Virus record (IMG/VR): IMGVR_UViG_3300030419_003817
Location: 1-64,000 of that record
From: a virus
DNA length: 64,000 nt
Direction: 5' to 3' (one strand)
Shown: piece after piece, positions 1-9,088 of the stretch
Position numbering within the stretch: the stretch's first letter is position 1
Layout of the letters: every line of letters starts with the position of its first letter
Notes under the pieces: generated by a model
Databases searched by the model: none
Told to the model about the DNA's origin: nothing
Seen by the model: only the letters and a program-made list of their open reading frames with translations
Position numbers and translations under genes: made by a program

Positions 1-1783
1 CACATACTTTGTCCACCAATAACCCAAGGCGAAGATACACACTATCTGTATCACTTGCGACAACATAATCATAGTCCTCCGTACCGACTGTCTTATTTAA
101 AAATTCATTCAGTTTATCTGCTATCCACCGAATACTCAACTGTCCCGACAATGTGATTGCTTCCGCCATGTCAACATTGAAGTAACGAAACCATTCATTA
201 CCAATCGCTCCATAAGCGGAGTTCAATTGAATCTTACGAACCAACTGAAAGTTGTTGTATTTTGCAATCTCTTTGTCCAATTTAGAATTCAATGCTCCCT
301 TACCCAGAGAAGGCATATTCATCTTTGGAATCTCTTGCTTTTTCTTCTGACACTCAATCATCTTCTTCTTATACATCTTGCGTTCTTTGTACAACTTCTC
401 CATGAGTGCGGGAAGAAACCCCTGATGCTCTTTTGTATAACAGGTTCCATTTGCAGCAACAGAATAATTATTATTGGTGTGTAAATCAAGTGATTGTTTT
501 ACCCTTTGCTGTGATCCGTGTCCTGTTAAAATACTGTTTGGTGTGATTATATAATCTTTCTGCTGATCAATCATAGTTTCTGGACTGATATTGTATTGCA
601 TAATCAAGTGGGGATACAGACTGTTCAGGTCGAATGATACAACCCAATCATGCATACCAGTGATTGGTTCTTTTACATAAGCACCTGCATATTGAGCATC
701 CTTCTTGCTTGTAGTTTTTGGAGGAATAATGATATTATGCTCCATTAGGTAGTGATAAATTATACAATCCCACATTCGAACTTGACCAAAAACATCCATC
801 AAATTAACTTTCGCAGCATAGGCGAGAGAAACTGCAAGTTCTAACAGTTTCATTTTATCTTCCAATTTATCAACAAGTTCTACATCGACTACATTATATT
901 CCATAAACTTTTGAAAATCTTTTTTATAAAAATCCGACATGGTATCATATTCTTCATATGAAAGTTTTCTCTCACCTAATTCAACATAACAAATATGATC
1001 TAGTTTGTATGACTCTTGGTTTACATATGTAAAGGTTTGATATAGTTCATAATAATCTAATGTTGCTACCCCAACAATTTCATAGACCAATTGAGTTCTT
1101 CCCATCTTTGTGACTTCTCTTGATTTCAATGTTCTCCACGGAGAAAGTTTTCTAGAAAAATCATCACCAAAGATAGAATTCATTCTATTAATCATGTAGG
1201 GAATATCAAAGAATCTAATATTCCAACCAGTAACTACATCGGGATCAAGAGTTTCCCACAATTCAACGAAAGAAATTAAAAGTTCCTCTTCGTTCGAGAA
1301 TTGAAAACAATTTGTTTTCTCTTCTGTTATTTCAAATTCACCAAGACCCAAAACATATTTAATTCCATTCATCTTAACAGTGATCGCAATTATTTTTTCT
1401 GATGGATTGTTTACGTCAGGAAACCCATCCTCGCAAGTAGTTTCTATATCAATTACTGCTACGTTCAATTGAGAAAAATCATAATCGACTTCACCTTCAT
1501 ATTCATTGCCTATAAATTGATAAGTATAATCTGTGTTACCGTATATTTCAAAACCACTGACGCTTTTATATTTGTTAATAAACGAACGACAATCGTTTAT
1601 TGAGCCTGGTTGTATAGGTTCAACAAAACGACCATCAAGTGTTCTGTAAGATGTTTTCTTATTCGAAGGAATGAAAAGAGTAGGATTGAATTCTATTTTT
1701 TCTTTTACTCTCTCACCATCTTTATACCCTCGTAGAAGAATATTGTTTCCTCTCATGGAAACATTGGTATAAAAATCAGTCAT
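1..1783 (-). CDS. 43: DNA polymerase gp43, family B (3' end beyond window)
   Basis: Replicative family B DNA polymerase with 3'-5' proofreading exonuclease. The frame from an ATG at 1783 is open to the window edge (594 codons), so the C-terminal part is missing. Seen in the translation: exonuclease motif DIETT near residue 113, polymerase motif A (SFDLNSLYP), motif B with KIQLNSAYG, and motif C (SDTDS) close to the window edge. The start overlaps the end of the upstream small gene by 8 nt, suggesting translational coupling. In T4 this gene directly follows regA; here about 25 kb separates them. The identification is firm. Confidence 0.97.
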   Translation of the reverse strand, partial: MTDFYTNVSMRGNNILLRGYKDGERVKEKIEFNPTLFIPSNKKTSYRTLDGRFVEPIQPGSINDCRSFINKYKSVSGFEIYGNTDYTYQFIGNEYEGEVDYDFSQLNVAVIDIETTCEDGFPDVNNPSEKIIAITVKMNGIKYVLGLGEFEITEEKTNCFQFSNEEELLISFVELWETLDPDVVTGWNIRFFDIPYMINRMNSIFGDDFSRKLSPWRTLKSREVTKMGRTQLVYEIVGVATLDYYELYQTFTYVNQESYKLDHICYVELGERKLSYEEYDTMSDFYKKDFQKFMEYNVVDVELVDKLEDKMKLLELAVSLAYAAKVNLMDVFGQVRMWDCIIYHYLMEHNIIIPPKTTSKKDAQYAGAYVKEPITGMHDWVVSFDLNSLYPHLIMQYNISPETMIDQQKDYIITPNSILTGHGSQQRVKQSLDLHTNNNYSVAANGTCYTKEHQGFLPALMEKLYKERKMYKKKMIECQKKKQEIPKMNMPSLGKGALNSKLDKEIAKYNNFQLVRKIQLNSAYGAIGNEWFRYFNVDMAEAITLSGQLSIRWIADKLNEFLNKTVGTEDYDYVVASDTDSVYLRLGLLVDKVC

Positions 1784-2093
1784 GTTTGTCTTTCAAAAAC
1801 GCACTAAATAAAACCATATAATTAATTATATCTACAATCGCATCCTCATACCCCTCATTATCTACCTTCAATGTACCAGAGTCAGCAAAAGTAGATAGAC
1901 GAGAAACTTTATCTACAACACGAACAAGAAACCCCTGTTCGGTCGAACAAACACCCATTGCTTCACACCTCTCAAAATTTGCAAATGGTGTGTCGCCCCC
2001 TTCTCCTGCATAGTCATGATTTTTCTTCTTCATCAATTCTTTTGCTTGATTGCAAATTGTTCCATGATGTTTTAAAAGTTCTTCACGATTCAT
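1776..2093 (-). CDS. Nmad1/DUF1599-like small protein
   Basis: A 105-residue protein resembling the DUF1599 family (nucleotide modification associated domain 1), an all-alpha fold related in shape to MazG-like NTP pyrophosphatases. Visible signatures are a KKKNHDYAG segment followed by PFANF, an RVVDKVSRL helix, and an acidic ED..VD..NYM helix that could bind metal. ATG at 2093 is chosen over an upstream alternative because AGGAG sits 6-7 nt before it and because it leaves the dUTPase frame free of overlap. It lies between dut and gene 43, which fits a role in nucleotide supply. Function is not established; family assignment is by motif memory only. Confidence 0.72.
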   Translation of the reverse strand: MNREELLKHHGTICNQAKELMKKKNHDYAGEGGDTPFANFERCEAMGVCSTEQGFLVRVVDKVSRLSTFADSGTLKVDNEGYEDAIVDIINYMVLFSAFLKDKHD

Positions 2094-2094
2094 A

Positions 2095-2652
2095 TCAAAC
2101 TCCTGTGCTTCCAAAACCACCAACTCTTTCTGTGGTCTGTTCTGGTATGTTCCCTGTTTCCTCTAGTTCATAATCGTATGTTTTTATCAGTTCACCTTGA
2201 GCAATTCTATCGCCATGATAAATACGAACTTCATCAGCACTTGCATTATACAACATGACGTATGTTTGGTGGTAGTAATCAGAATCAATTATACCTTCTC
2301 CGTTAGGAATAATCAAACCCTTCTTTAAAGAAATACTCGATCTTGCATGAAGACGAACAGAATGACCCTCTGGAATATCAAAAATAAGTCCAGTGGGAAC
2401 AAGCACTCTTTCGCCTGGCCATAATGAGAATCCTGTCTTAAATTCAGATCCCTCTACAGCCCATGTGCTACATTCTCTCAATTCTTTTTTGTTGCCCATT
2501 GTATATATTGTCACAACTGGCGTAGGTAAATTTGTTGTAATCCTACCTCTCTCGCAAATATAACAAAAAATATCAAAACAGGCTGATCCTGATGTGGAAA
2601 AAACTGGATCTATTGCATCATTTTTCATCTTGTAATATTTTAAATTAGACAT
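2095..2652 (-). CDS. dut: dUTPase (deoxyuridine triphosphatase)
   Basis: Trimeric-type dUTPase that hydrolyses dUTP to dUMP and pyrophosphate, lowering uracil in DNA and feeding dTMP synthesis. All five motifs are visible: SACFDI, RSSIS, GIIDSDY, RIAQGEL and the C-terminal arm RVGGFGSTG. At 185 residues it is longer than the usual 145-155; the extra length is an insertion between motifs 1 and 2 containing several Cys residues. ATG at 2652 follows AAGGAG by 7 nt. It is the first gene after a sigma70-like promoter and is followed one base later by the Nmad1-like gene. T4 itself uses an unrelated dCTPase/dUTPase (gene 56). Confidence 0.95.
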   Translation of the reverse strand: MSNLKYYKMKNDAIDPVFSTSGSACFDIFCYICERGRITTNLPTPVVTIYTMGNKKELRECSTWAVEGSEFKTGFSLWPGERVLVPTGLIFDIPEGHSVRLHARSSISLKKGLIIPNGEGIIDSDYYHQTYVMLYNASADEVRIYHGDRIAQGELIKTYDYELEETGNIPEQTTERVGGFGSTGV

Positions 2653-2690
2653 ACCAAAAACTCCTTAAGCATTGTAAAACTCACAGTTTA

Positions 2691-2718
2691 ATTATACCAC
2701 AATAATCAAATGCTACAA
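2691..2718 (-). promoter_or_regulatory. Sigma70-like promoter before dut-gene 43
   Basis: On the minus strand a TATAAT box (2691-2696) is preceded at 16 nt spacing by TTGTAG (2713-2718). It lies in the 77-nt gap after the beta-helix gene, about 39 nt before the dut start, leaving room for a leader with AAGGAG. It would drive dut, the Nmad1-like gene and gene 43 separately from the upstream structural genes. The -35 box is only a partial match. Confidence 0.5.
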
Positions 2719-2729
2719 CATCAATATAT

Positions 2730-3860
2730 TTAAAAGATAGAAATATCTTCGTAGTGTGTATAGTTTCCATAGCCTGGATCAGCGGCGGTTATTCCCATAT
2801 ATTGGAAAGGAGAAGGAACTCCAGAACCAAGAGAAGGCCATTGTGATGATGGTGTAAAATTCAAATCTCCTGTTGCTCCGAGATATTCTGGATTATGTCC
2901 GCTTGCGCCTGGGGTATATCCCATTAATACAAGATAATCATCACCAGAACCAGAAGCATAATAATCACCTAGTCTGTTGCTATAAAAAGTAGAATTATAT
3001 ACTCTCGTTCCTTTTGCGGAACTTGATGGTGTTATTCCATAACCTTGATTTGCAGCCCAAACACAATTAGTTATAGTAGAAGCACCACTGCCTGTTATGG
3101 TTAGACCATCGCCTGTATTTCCATGAAAAATGCAGTTACCTAATGCAAGTCCTGCATTGTGTATTCTTGCCCCATCGTTTCCATTATTGTGAAAAACGCT
3201 ATTACTTATTCGAGCGGACAATCCAAGATTTGCACCATATTCTTCATTTGAATCAAAACAACATTCATGGATTTGAGCAAAAAATGTTGACGTTGCTTCA
3301 AGTCCAGACTCTCCATTATGATCGAACCTACATCGATGAAAGTTCCAATAGTTAGCGTTGCCATTTGTCTGAACCCCAGAATCTGTAAAATTAGTAAATC
3401 TCATATTCATAAATGACATATTGTGCATGTTTGCAACAGAGGCTTCTATTCCATGTTCAGCACCAGTTGTTCCAGTAGCATTACCATCAAGAATCAAATT
3501 TGCAAATTGTAAATAATCAATTGAACTATGATTTAATGTAATCATTGGACTTACATCATCCCCAGTCCATTTCAAAGTTTGACGAGTACCATCTACTAAA
3601 CCATTAGTGGGATTTGCCCCAGTTATTAGTGCTTCTATGGTACTTGTATGAGTTGATGCTATTGTTTCGGAAACCTCTTCAGTTGTCAATATTCTTATTT
3701 GATCACCATCATTAACTGTGCCATCAGCAATTTTTGAAAACGCATGTGCTAAAGTTTTCCAAGGGGAACCATAACTACCATCATCTGAGTCATCACCAGA
3801 ATCATAGTTGCAATAATATAATACTTGATCACTTGTGTCACCTAACTTTTCAACAGACAT
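2730..3860 (-). CDS. Parallel beta-helix virion protein (tail spike/fibre type)
   Basis: A 376-residue protein with the hallmarks of a right-handed parallel beta-helix: an N-terminal YCNYDSGDDS...GSPWKTLAHA segment, as in pectate-lyase-like phage proteins, then repeated coils with regularly spaced Asn and hydrophobic residues (residues about 90-300). Such proteins are usually tail spikes or fibres that bind or cut surface polysaccharide. ATG at 3860 has GGAG 6 nt upstream. It follows another fibre-like gene by 12 nt. No catalytic residues can be assigned, so binding or cleavage cannot be told apart. The opening resembles that of the 829-residue protein at 59935-62424. Confidence 0.7.
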   Translation of the reverse strand: MSVEKLGDTSDQVLYYCNYDSGDDSDDGSYGSPWKTLAHAFSKIADGTVNDGDQIRILTTEEVSETIASTHTSTIEALITGANPTNGLVDGTRQTLKWTGDDVSPMITLNHSSIDYLQFANLILDGNATGTTGAEHGIEASVANMHNMSFMNMRFTNFTDSGVQTNGNANYWNFHRCRFDHNGESGLEATSTFFAQIHECCFDSNEEYGANLGLSARISNSVFHNNGNDGARIHNAGLALGNCIFHGNTGDGLTITGSGASTITNCVWAANQGYGITPSSSAKGTRVYNSTFYSNRLGDYYASGSGDDYLVLMGYTPGASGHNPEYLGATGDLNFTPSSQWPSLGSGVPSPFQYMGITAADPGYGNYTHYEDISIF

Positions 3861-3872
3861 TTATTTCTCCTA

Positions 3873-5222
3873 CTAACCTCTTCTTATAATGTTAAGACAC
3901 AATGTACATGCTGTAAGACCAGAAACCGAATCAACATGAAATTCTAAAATATCACCCGCAGCAAAAGTTGTCTTTGTCCAGTTCACAGTTCCATCTCTCG
4001 CTGATGTTTGATTTGATAAAGATGGCAAACTAGATCCAGCAACACTTGTGAGGTTAGGCCACTGAGCATGTCCACCAGAATTTATATCAAATTGAATGCT
4101 ACCTTGCGATGGTGAATAGACTGTCCATGAATCAACTGAACATTTATAGGGTATTACTCTTATTCCCTTGTTTCCTGTTGTAAGGAAATTTTGATTTCCT
4201 GTTCTTAAAGAAATTCCTATAGTATCTTTTTGTGTTCCATCTAAAGTTGTTCCATCTGGAAACTCTATATAACTTCCAACATTGACGTTACCACCGAATG
4301 TTGCACCACCCTCTGCGGAAATACCACCATGAAAAAGAACTGTGCCAGTACCGTGAGTACCAGTTCCTTCAATTCGCATTCTCTTTGTACCATCAGTAGC
4401 GAAGTCTATTCCTACATCGTTGTCGGTATCAAAATATGGTGTGTCTTCCTGAAATTGTCCTATACCAATATCAAGAGCATGGTAATTATTATCTTGCGAG
4501 AGTCTAATTAATGGGTTGTCTGTTTCAGTCGCATTGTCTGTATCTGCAAGAATATAAAGTGCAACATCTCCTGCACTTCTAATTTGAACATCTCCACCGA
4601 ATGTTGCTCCGCGATCCGAGACAGACCCGAATGTTGCACCCCCTACAATAACCTGCGTTGGTGTCACATCAACCATCACATTTCCTGATTGTTGCAACTC
4701 TAATCCATCACTACCAGCACCATGTTTGTCGTTTACAAATTTAATTTGGGTGTCAGCATCACCAGCACTTCTTAATGCACTACCACCACCCGTTCCAAAA
4801 TCAATATTGGCTGCGAACATATCAATCGAAGATGAACCAGAACCCGCACCGTTGAACACAATCTTTTCTGTATCTCCACCAATCTTAACTTCGCCGTCTT
4901 CTGGTAATAGAAGATTACCACCCAGATTCAAGTCCCCTGACATTGTTATTCCGCCAGTAATTCCAAGAGTGCTACCAGAAAAATAAAGATTGTCGCTTGC
5001 ACTAAAACCACCATTGAACATGAAGTTCAATTGTCCGTCTTGTCCTGCGGGTTGTTCAGCAGAGGGACCAGCAAAGAGAGTAACGGTATTCCCACTTTCA
5101 TTGCCAACAAACACTCTTTGGTCAGCAATATTGATAGCAAGTTCACCGGCGGTAAGTCCTGTTGGAACAGAACCTACGGTTTCACTTCTTTTAATTTTAA
5201 TTAATGTGTCGCCAGTTGTCAT
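3873..5222 (-). CDS. Fibre-like virion protein with repeated GATFG modules
   Basis: A 449-residue protein. Its first 50 residues, with IKRS, TAGELAINIADQRVFVGN, are typical of the N-terminal attachment segment of marine phage tail fibres. The middle carries repeated short modules around GGATFG (three copies, near residues 195-320), and the C-terminal 120 residues look like a compact beta-rich tip (CSVDSW, LEFHVDSV). It is probably a distal fibre or receptor-binding component, but no precise T4 equivalent is recognised. ATG at 5222 follows AGGGATAAGAT. The next gene downstream is another beta-helix protein. Confidence 0.65.
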   Translation of the reverse strand: MTTGDTLIKIKRSETVGSVPTGLTAGELAINIADQRVFVGNESGNTVTLFAGPSAEQPAGQDGQLNFMFNGGFSASDNLYFSGSTLGITGGITMSGDLNLGGNLLLPEDGEVKIGGDTEKIVFNGAGSGSSSIDMFAANIDFGTGGGSALRSAGDADTQIKFVNDKHGAGSDGLELQQSGNVMVDVTPTQVIVGGATFGSVSDRGATFGGDVQIRSAGDVALYILADTDNATETDNPLIRLSQDNNYHALDIGIGQFQEDTPYFDTDNDVGIDFATDGTKRMRIEGTGTHGTGTVLFHGGISAEGGATFGGNVNVGSYIEFPDGTTLDGTQKDTIGISLRTGNQNFLTTGNKGIRVIPYKCSVDSWTVYSPSQGSIQFDINSGGHAQWPNLTSVAGSSLPSLSNQTSARDGTVNWTKTTFAAGDILEFHVDSVSGLTACTLCLNIIRRG

Positions 5223-5231
5223 ATCTTATCC

Positions 5232-5459
5232 CTACTTCAAAATCAAAGTAACAGAGTTTGTGTCTTGTTTCTTAAGTGCCAATTTATTATACTTTGTTAT
5301 GATGATGGACTTGGTTGTGGTGCTTTGTTTCTTTACAATTATCCCATCCTTAATCTTAACAATTTTGTTTTTTCTTTCACCCTCAATCAAAATCTTATTA
5401 AAATCATTATTTTTTGTTACTTTATTTTCTCTCTGTTCTTCTATAATAAGTTTTCTCAT
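5232..5459 (-). CDS. Small lysine-rich protein, unknown
   Basis: A 75-residue basic protein rich in Lys and Ile with no recognised domain, signal peptide or membrane segment. Its ATG at 5459 overlaps the stop of the preceding gene (ATGA), and 9 nt separate its end from the next start, so it sits within a run of structural genes and is probably co-translated with them. It could be a minor virion or assembly factor, but nothing in the sequence shows this. Coding is supported by the coupled start and the tight packing rather than by homology. Confidence 0.6.
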   Translation of the reverse strand: MRKLIIEEQRENKVTKNNDFNKILIEGERKNKIVKIKDGIIVKKQSTTTKSIIITKYNKLALKKQDTNSVTLILK

Positions 5460-5923
5460 TTAGTAACTTCTCCATCGACATTGAACCTGCCCTGAAGAAT
5501 TCTAGTAATATTTTCTGTGGTAGAACCTGCTGTCCCTGTAGAAAGTTCTATGTCATAGACATGACTTCCTATTGGTAAGTCTTTAGTTGTGTATGAAGAA
5601 ACCTCAAAGAAGATACCACCAGTAACAGTTCCCGCAGTTCCTGTGTTCAACTTGATACCACCAGAACCACCAATTCCGTATGTTCCTCCGTTTGTAAGAC
5701 CTACAGGAACAGAGGTGAATTCACCAGTTACTCCACCTCCTGTAACACCGGCGGTTGTTAATTCCAATATTTTCTTTGTTGCCGTTTTACTACGGCGAAC
5801 CTGCATCCTTGCATCATTATAAACCGAAAGGTCAATAGATGCTCCAGTGCCTGTTTGATAATTCAGATAGAGACTAAAATTAGACCCTTGTTCTGTGTCT
5901 ATGTCGTAATTTCCTGCGGCCAA
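5456..5923 (-). CDS. Probable virion protein, glycine/threonine-rich, TTG start
   Basis: A 155-residue protein, beta-rich and Gly/Thr-rich in the middle (residues 55-105), ending in a segment with GSHVYDIEL and ILQGRFNVDGEVTK. This resembles small virion or baseplate-upper-type proteins of marine myophages, but I cannot name a family with certainty. No ATG precedes the conserved-looking AAGNYDIDTEQG; a TTG at 5923 has GGAG placed 7 nt upstream, so a TTG start is the best choice. It leads the group of fibre genes after the glycan island and is coupled by ATGA to the next gene. Confidence 0.65.
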   Translation of the reverse strand: MAAGNYDIDTEQGSNFSLYLNYQTGTGASIDLSVYNDARMQVRRSKTATKKILELTTAGVTGGGVTGEFTSVPVGLTNGGTYGIGGSGGIKLNTGTAGTVTGGIFFEVSSYTTKDLPIGSHVYDIELSTGTAGSTTENITRILQGRFNVDGEVTK

Positions 5924-5963
5924 AACAATTCTCCTCTTTTATAGAACTACACTTATATGTATT

Positions 5964-7229
5964 CTATTTCTTCTTTCTCTTTTTATACCCCTTTTTTGGC
6001 TCTATTTTTCCCTTTTTCTTTTCTTTGTTTTTAGATTTCTTTTCTTCTTTCCTTTTTAGGATTTTAGTTTGCTCTTGTTGTAAGTTGTGAGTCTGAATGT
6101 CTGTAAGAACTCTCTTATAGGTATCCAAGTTTTTCTCAATTCTATCTCTGTCCTCTTGGGGGCAAAGATTCTTATCCAGAATATACCTACACGCGGCCGC
6201 ACCCTGCTCAAAATCATGACAATAAAAAGCAGTTGCACCAATTTCATCTACACACATCCACCTATAAACATCTTCAGAGATGAATAAGATATCCTGTTCT
6301 GGGATTTTGAGTTCTGCGGCATGTTTTGCATACAGGTATGCCTGACGAGGTTCGCCCCTACTTCTATGCAATCTTGCCAATTGGTGCAAAGGTTCTGCAC
6401 GAATTGGTCTGTATGCCCATGCTTGCAAATATCGTTCGGATTGTTCCTGCCAAGGTCTGTCAAGTATAGTCGATATAATTGCCATTCTGAACATTGAGTA
6501 GTAAACTTCTTCTTCCCATCCACCCAAATTTGCTCTGTCTAGATATGCTGTTTCTGCCTTCTCGAATTGCTGAGAATCAAAATATGATTGAGCAAGGTAG
6601 AACTGATACCTTGAGTTTTTTGGTTCATAGTTTGGAGAGTCTGGATTTGTAAGGGCATCAAGAAGCATATCTGCATCTTTCGTATATTTTTCAACAGCAG
6701 AAATGCCAACATTTCTGTTACCCATTGTCCGTGCTTCAATGTGATAATTACCATCAATTCTTGCTTGCTTCAATTCTTCTGGTTTCTTACCGTTACATGC
6801 GGCGTACTCGTGTAAAACACCCTCATAACCCCAATCAATTCCTGTCTTAAAAATTTGATTTCTCCACCAAGTGAAATCTCCTCTTTGTATTTTGAGAGAA
6901 TAACCATCTGCGTTCATTGGTTCTGGGAATTGAAAATCACCCTCCACATAATCGTCTGCATCAATCATCCATGCGTAATCTGCCTTACCGTCACACAATC
7001 CTAAAGCACGAGTTCTAGATTTACCAAAACCCTCCCAAGGAACTTCATGAAGTTCGCCTGGAATTCCCTTCTTCTCAAAGAAGTCTTTAATCATGTCTTG
7101 TGTTCCATCTGTAGAACCAGTATCACAAATTACCCAATAGTCGATATATTGAGACATACTTTCAAGGCAAGATTCGATGATGTGTGTTTCATCTTTTACA
7201 ATCATACACAATGTAATTTTTGGTTTCAT
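5964..7229 (-). CDS. GT2 glycosyltransferase with TPR-like C-terminal half
   Basis: A 421-residue protein with an N-terminal GT-A domain of family 2: LCMIVKDE at the start, CDTGSTDGT around residue 37, and the DxD-like metal site MIDADDYV near residue 90. Residues about 200-330 contain helical repeats (QFYLAQSYF, ERYLQAW, YLYAKHAAEL) like tetratricopeptides, an arrangement known in GT2 proteins of the SunS/TPR type. The last 30 residues are almost entirely Lys, Glu and Asn and may bind nucleic acid or an acidic surface. ATG at 7229 follows GAGGAATAAT. It is the last gene of the glycan island, next to the fibre genes. Acceptor unknown. Confidence 0.85.
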   Translation of the reverse strand: MKPKITLCMIVKDETHIIESCLESMSQYIDYWVICDTGSTDGTQDMIKDFFEKKGIPGELHEVPWEGFGKSRTRALGLCDGKADYAWMIDADDYVEGDFQFPEPMNADGYSLKIQRGDFTWWRNQIFKTGIDWGYEGVLHEYAACNGKKPEELKQARIDGNYHIEARTMGNRNVGISAVEKYTKDADMLLDALTNPDSPNYEPKNSRYQFYLAQSYFDSQQFEKAETAYLDRANLGGWEEEVYYSMFRMAIISTILDRPWQEQSERYLQAWAYRPIRAEPLHQLARLHRSRGEPRQAYLYAKHAAELKIPEQDILFISEDVYRWMCVDEIGATAFYCHDFEQGAAACRYILDKNLCPQEDRDRIEKNLDTYKRVLTDIQTHNLQQEQTKILKRKEEKKSKNKEKKKGKIEPKKGYKKRKKK

Positions 7230-7230
7230 A

Positions 7231-8082
7231 TTATTCCTCTACAGAAAGAACTGCTGATTTACTAGTCGCCCAATCTCTATTCTTTCTTAATTCTAGATTT
7301 TGTTCCCACACTGCTTTAAGAACTTTGGGGTCGAGTCCACATTGTTCCATAGTCGTGATTAATGCATTTGTATCTTTGGGGAAGCATGTTCCACCAAAAC
7401 CATAATCCCCATCTGGTCCTGGCACATTCCAATGAGAGTCTGAAATTCTATAATCAGCAATGACTGCTTCGCATACAGTTTTATAATCTGTACCAAACTT
7501 TTCAGATAGCAACTTCATTTCGTTGAAGAACATTACCTTTGTTGCTAGAAAACAATTAGCATAATATTTCACAGACTCTGATTCATTTGAAGTCATTGTG
7601 TACACAGGTATACAAGGGAAACATTCTTGGTATAACTCTCGAACCTTTCCAAGAGAGATAAGATTTCTTCCACCAATCACTGTCCTGTCTGCGTTTACAA
7701 AGTCTTCCTCTGCATTTGCGGCAGTAAGAAACTCTGGATTATGCACTATATCCAACCATGAAAATTTATCCTGTAACATTTCTGTAGTTCCGATTGGAAC
7801 AGTTGACTTAACAATGAAGACAGGAAAATCTCCATCAAACTCATCTGGGTCTAATGAAGAGAAAAAGTTTTCAATGATAGAAAGATTACACTCTCCGCCA
7901 TTTTCATTTACCATAGGTGTTGGTAAACAAACAAAAACAAATTCTGTGTTAAGAGTTTCGTTTAGTGTGTGTGTACTGCGTTCTCTATCAACATCGTACA
8001 CACGAACATCTGCAAAATCACCAAATCCTGTTGCGACTGCATTCCCAACAAACCCATTACCAATAACGCCAATACTTCTCAT
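7231..8082 (-). CDS. UDP-glucose 6-dehydrogenase-like protein, shortened
   Basis: Nucleotide-sugar dehydrogenase that would oxidise UDP-glucose (or a similar sugar nucleotide) to the uronate using two NAD+. Seen: the Rossmann motif GVIGNGFVGNAV at the N-terminus, FVCLPTP, the ENxF-like segment and the catalytic Cys in GFGGTCFPKD (about residue 237). It is only 283 residues; the family usually has 390-450, and the C-terminal UDP-binding domain is essentially missing. A second, longer homologue lies at 17383-18492. It may act as a heterodimer with that protein, or have a different substrate. ATG 8082 follows GGAG. Start and motifs are clear, activity is not. Confidence 0.85.
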   Translation of the reverse strand: MRSIGVIGNGFVGNAVATGFGDFADVRVYDVDRERSTHTLNETLNTEFVFVCLPTPMVNENGGECNLSIIENFFSSLDPDEFDGDFPVFIVKSTVPIGTTEMLQDKFSWLDIVHNPEFLTAANAEEDFVNADRTVIGGRNLISLGKVRELYQECFPCIPVYTMTSNESESVKYYANCFLATKVMFFNEMKLLSEKFGTDYKTVCEAVIADYRISDSHWNVPGPDGDYGFGGTCFPKDTNALITTMEQCGLDPKVLKAVWEQNLELRKNRDWATSKSAVLSVEE

Positions 8083-8101
8083 GATATAATCACTCCGTAA
8101 T

Positions 8102-9088
8102 TTATTTCCAAAAACTGTAGATTCCTTTGTCTACCTCATATGTATCAAATCTTTGTTGAACTCTTTCTGGTTGTTCTTTTGCCCACTCCCACATTTCAAT
8201 GAGGCCATCTTCTAAATTCATCGTCTCTGTATAGTCTAATACCTCCACAGACTTTTGATGTGTCGACCAAGCATGTTTAACTTCGTGTCTTTCCTCAAGA
8301 TGTTTAATTTCACCACCACCCATAACACCAATCAAAATATTTGCGGCATCAATAATTGAGTGTTCGTTTATTCCACCAAGATTTATAATTTCCTTTGAAG
8401 CACGACTGTCTGTTGCCGCTTTCCAGAATGGTTCAAGGCAATCATCAATATAACTAAATGCCCTTGTTTGACTTCCATCTCCATATATTGTGATAGGATT
8501 ACCGTTTAGGTGTTGGTACATCCAAATACCAAGTACATTTCGATATTTGTCCCAGATGTTTTGCTTTTTGCCATAAACATTGTGTGGCCTAATGATACAC
8601 CAATCCAACCCATGTTGCTCTCCCGCAATCTGAATGTCCTTTTCACATGCCGCCTTTGCGACACCATATGAGTCAATTGGGTTGCAGTTAAGTTCTTCCG
8701 CAAACGGGGGATTGTTTTCCCCATAAACTGCCATACTTGAAGTGAACACCAATCTCTTCACATCGTGGTTGATGCAATTGTTTACAATGTTTGCTGTCGC
8801 AACTAGATTGTTTGTATAGTTGAATGTTCGAATGAACGGACTCAACCCCTCTGCGGCATATGCGGCGAAGTGATAAACATAATCAATGTCGTGTTTGGAG
8901 AAAACTTCATTTAGTTCTTTTCCCTCTACTTTAATCGGATAAAAGATTACATCCTCGTGTATGTTTTCAACATAACCACCACTTAAATCGTCTACACCTA
9001 TTACCGTTGCATCTGGTTGATTTTCAACAATCCAGTCTGCTAAACGAGAACCGAGTAAACCTGCCACACCTGTAATTAAAATATTCAT
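8102..9088 (-). CDS. NAD-dependent epimerase/dehydratase (extended SDR)
   Basis: A 328-residue extended short-chain dehydrogenase acting on nucleotide sugars. The N-terminus MNILITGVAGLLGSRL carries the NAD glycine motif; residues near 120-145 show SSMAVYG and the catalytic YGVAK (YxxxK) pair. C-terminal sequence with YGDGSQTRAF is typical of UDP-glucose 4-epimerase and dTDP-glucose dehydratase relatives. The ATG at 9088 overlaps the upstream stop as TGATG; a TTG one codon earlier is not needed. Likely reaction is epimerisation or dehydration of a UDP-sugar; the exact substrate cannot be read from the sequence. Confidence 0.88.
   Translation of the reverse strand: MNILITGVAGLLGSRLADWIVENQPDATVIGVDDLSGGYVENIHEDVIFYPIKVEGKELNEVFSKHDIDYVYHFAAYAAEGLSPFIRTFNYTNNLVATANIVNNCINHDVKRLVFTSSMAVYGENNPPFAEELNCNPIDSYGVAKAACEKDIQIAGEQHGLDWCIIRPHNVYGKKQNIWDKYRNVLGIWMYQHLNGNPITIYGDGSQTRAFSYIDDCLEPFWKAATDSRASKEIINLGGINEHSIIDAANILIGVMGGGEIKHLEERHEVKHAWSTHQKSVEVLDYTETMNLEDGLIEMWEWAKEQPERVQQRFDTYEVDKGIYSFWK

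Noticed and set aside
1776-2123. Longer reading of the Nmad1-like gene and assignment as MazG
   Set aside because: The longer start would overlap dut by 29 nt, and the ATG at 2093 has a proper AGGAG. The KNHDYAG and DKVSRL pattern fits DUF1599 better than MazG.
4990-5463. Plus-strand open frame of 157 residues
   Set aside because: It is antisense to the fibre gene and the small Lys-rich gene, low-complexity and hydrophobic in its second half, with no ribosome site; every supported gene is on the minus strand.
7598-8089. Plus-strand open frame of 163 residues
   Set aside because: Antisense to the UDP-glucose-dehydrogenase-like gene; its sequence reflects the complementary strand of the Rossmann fold region.
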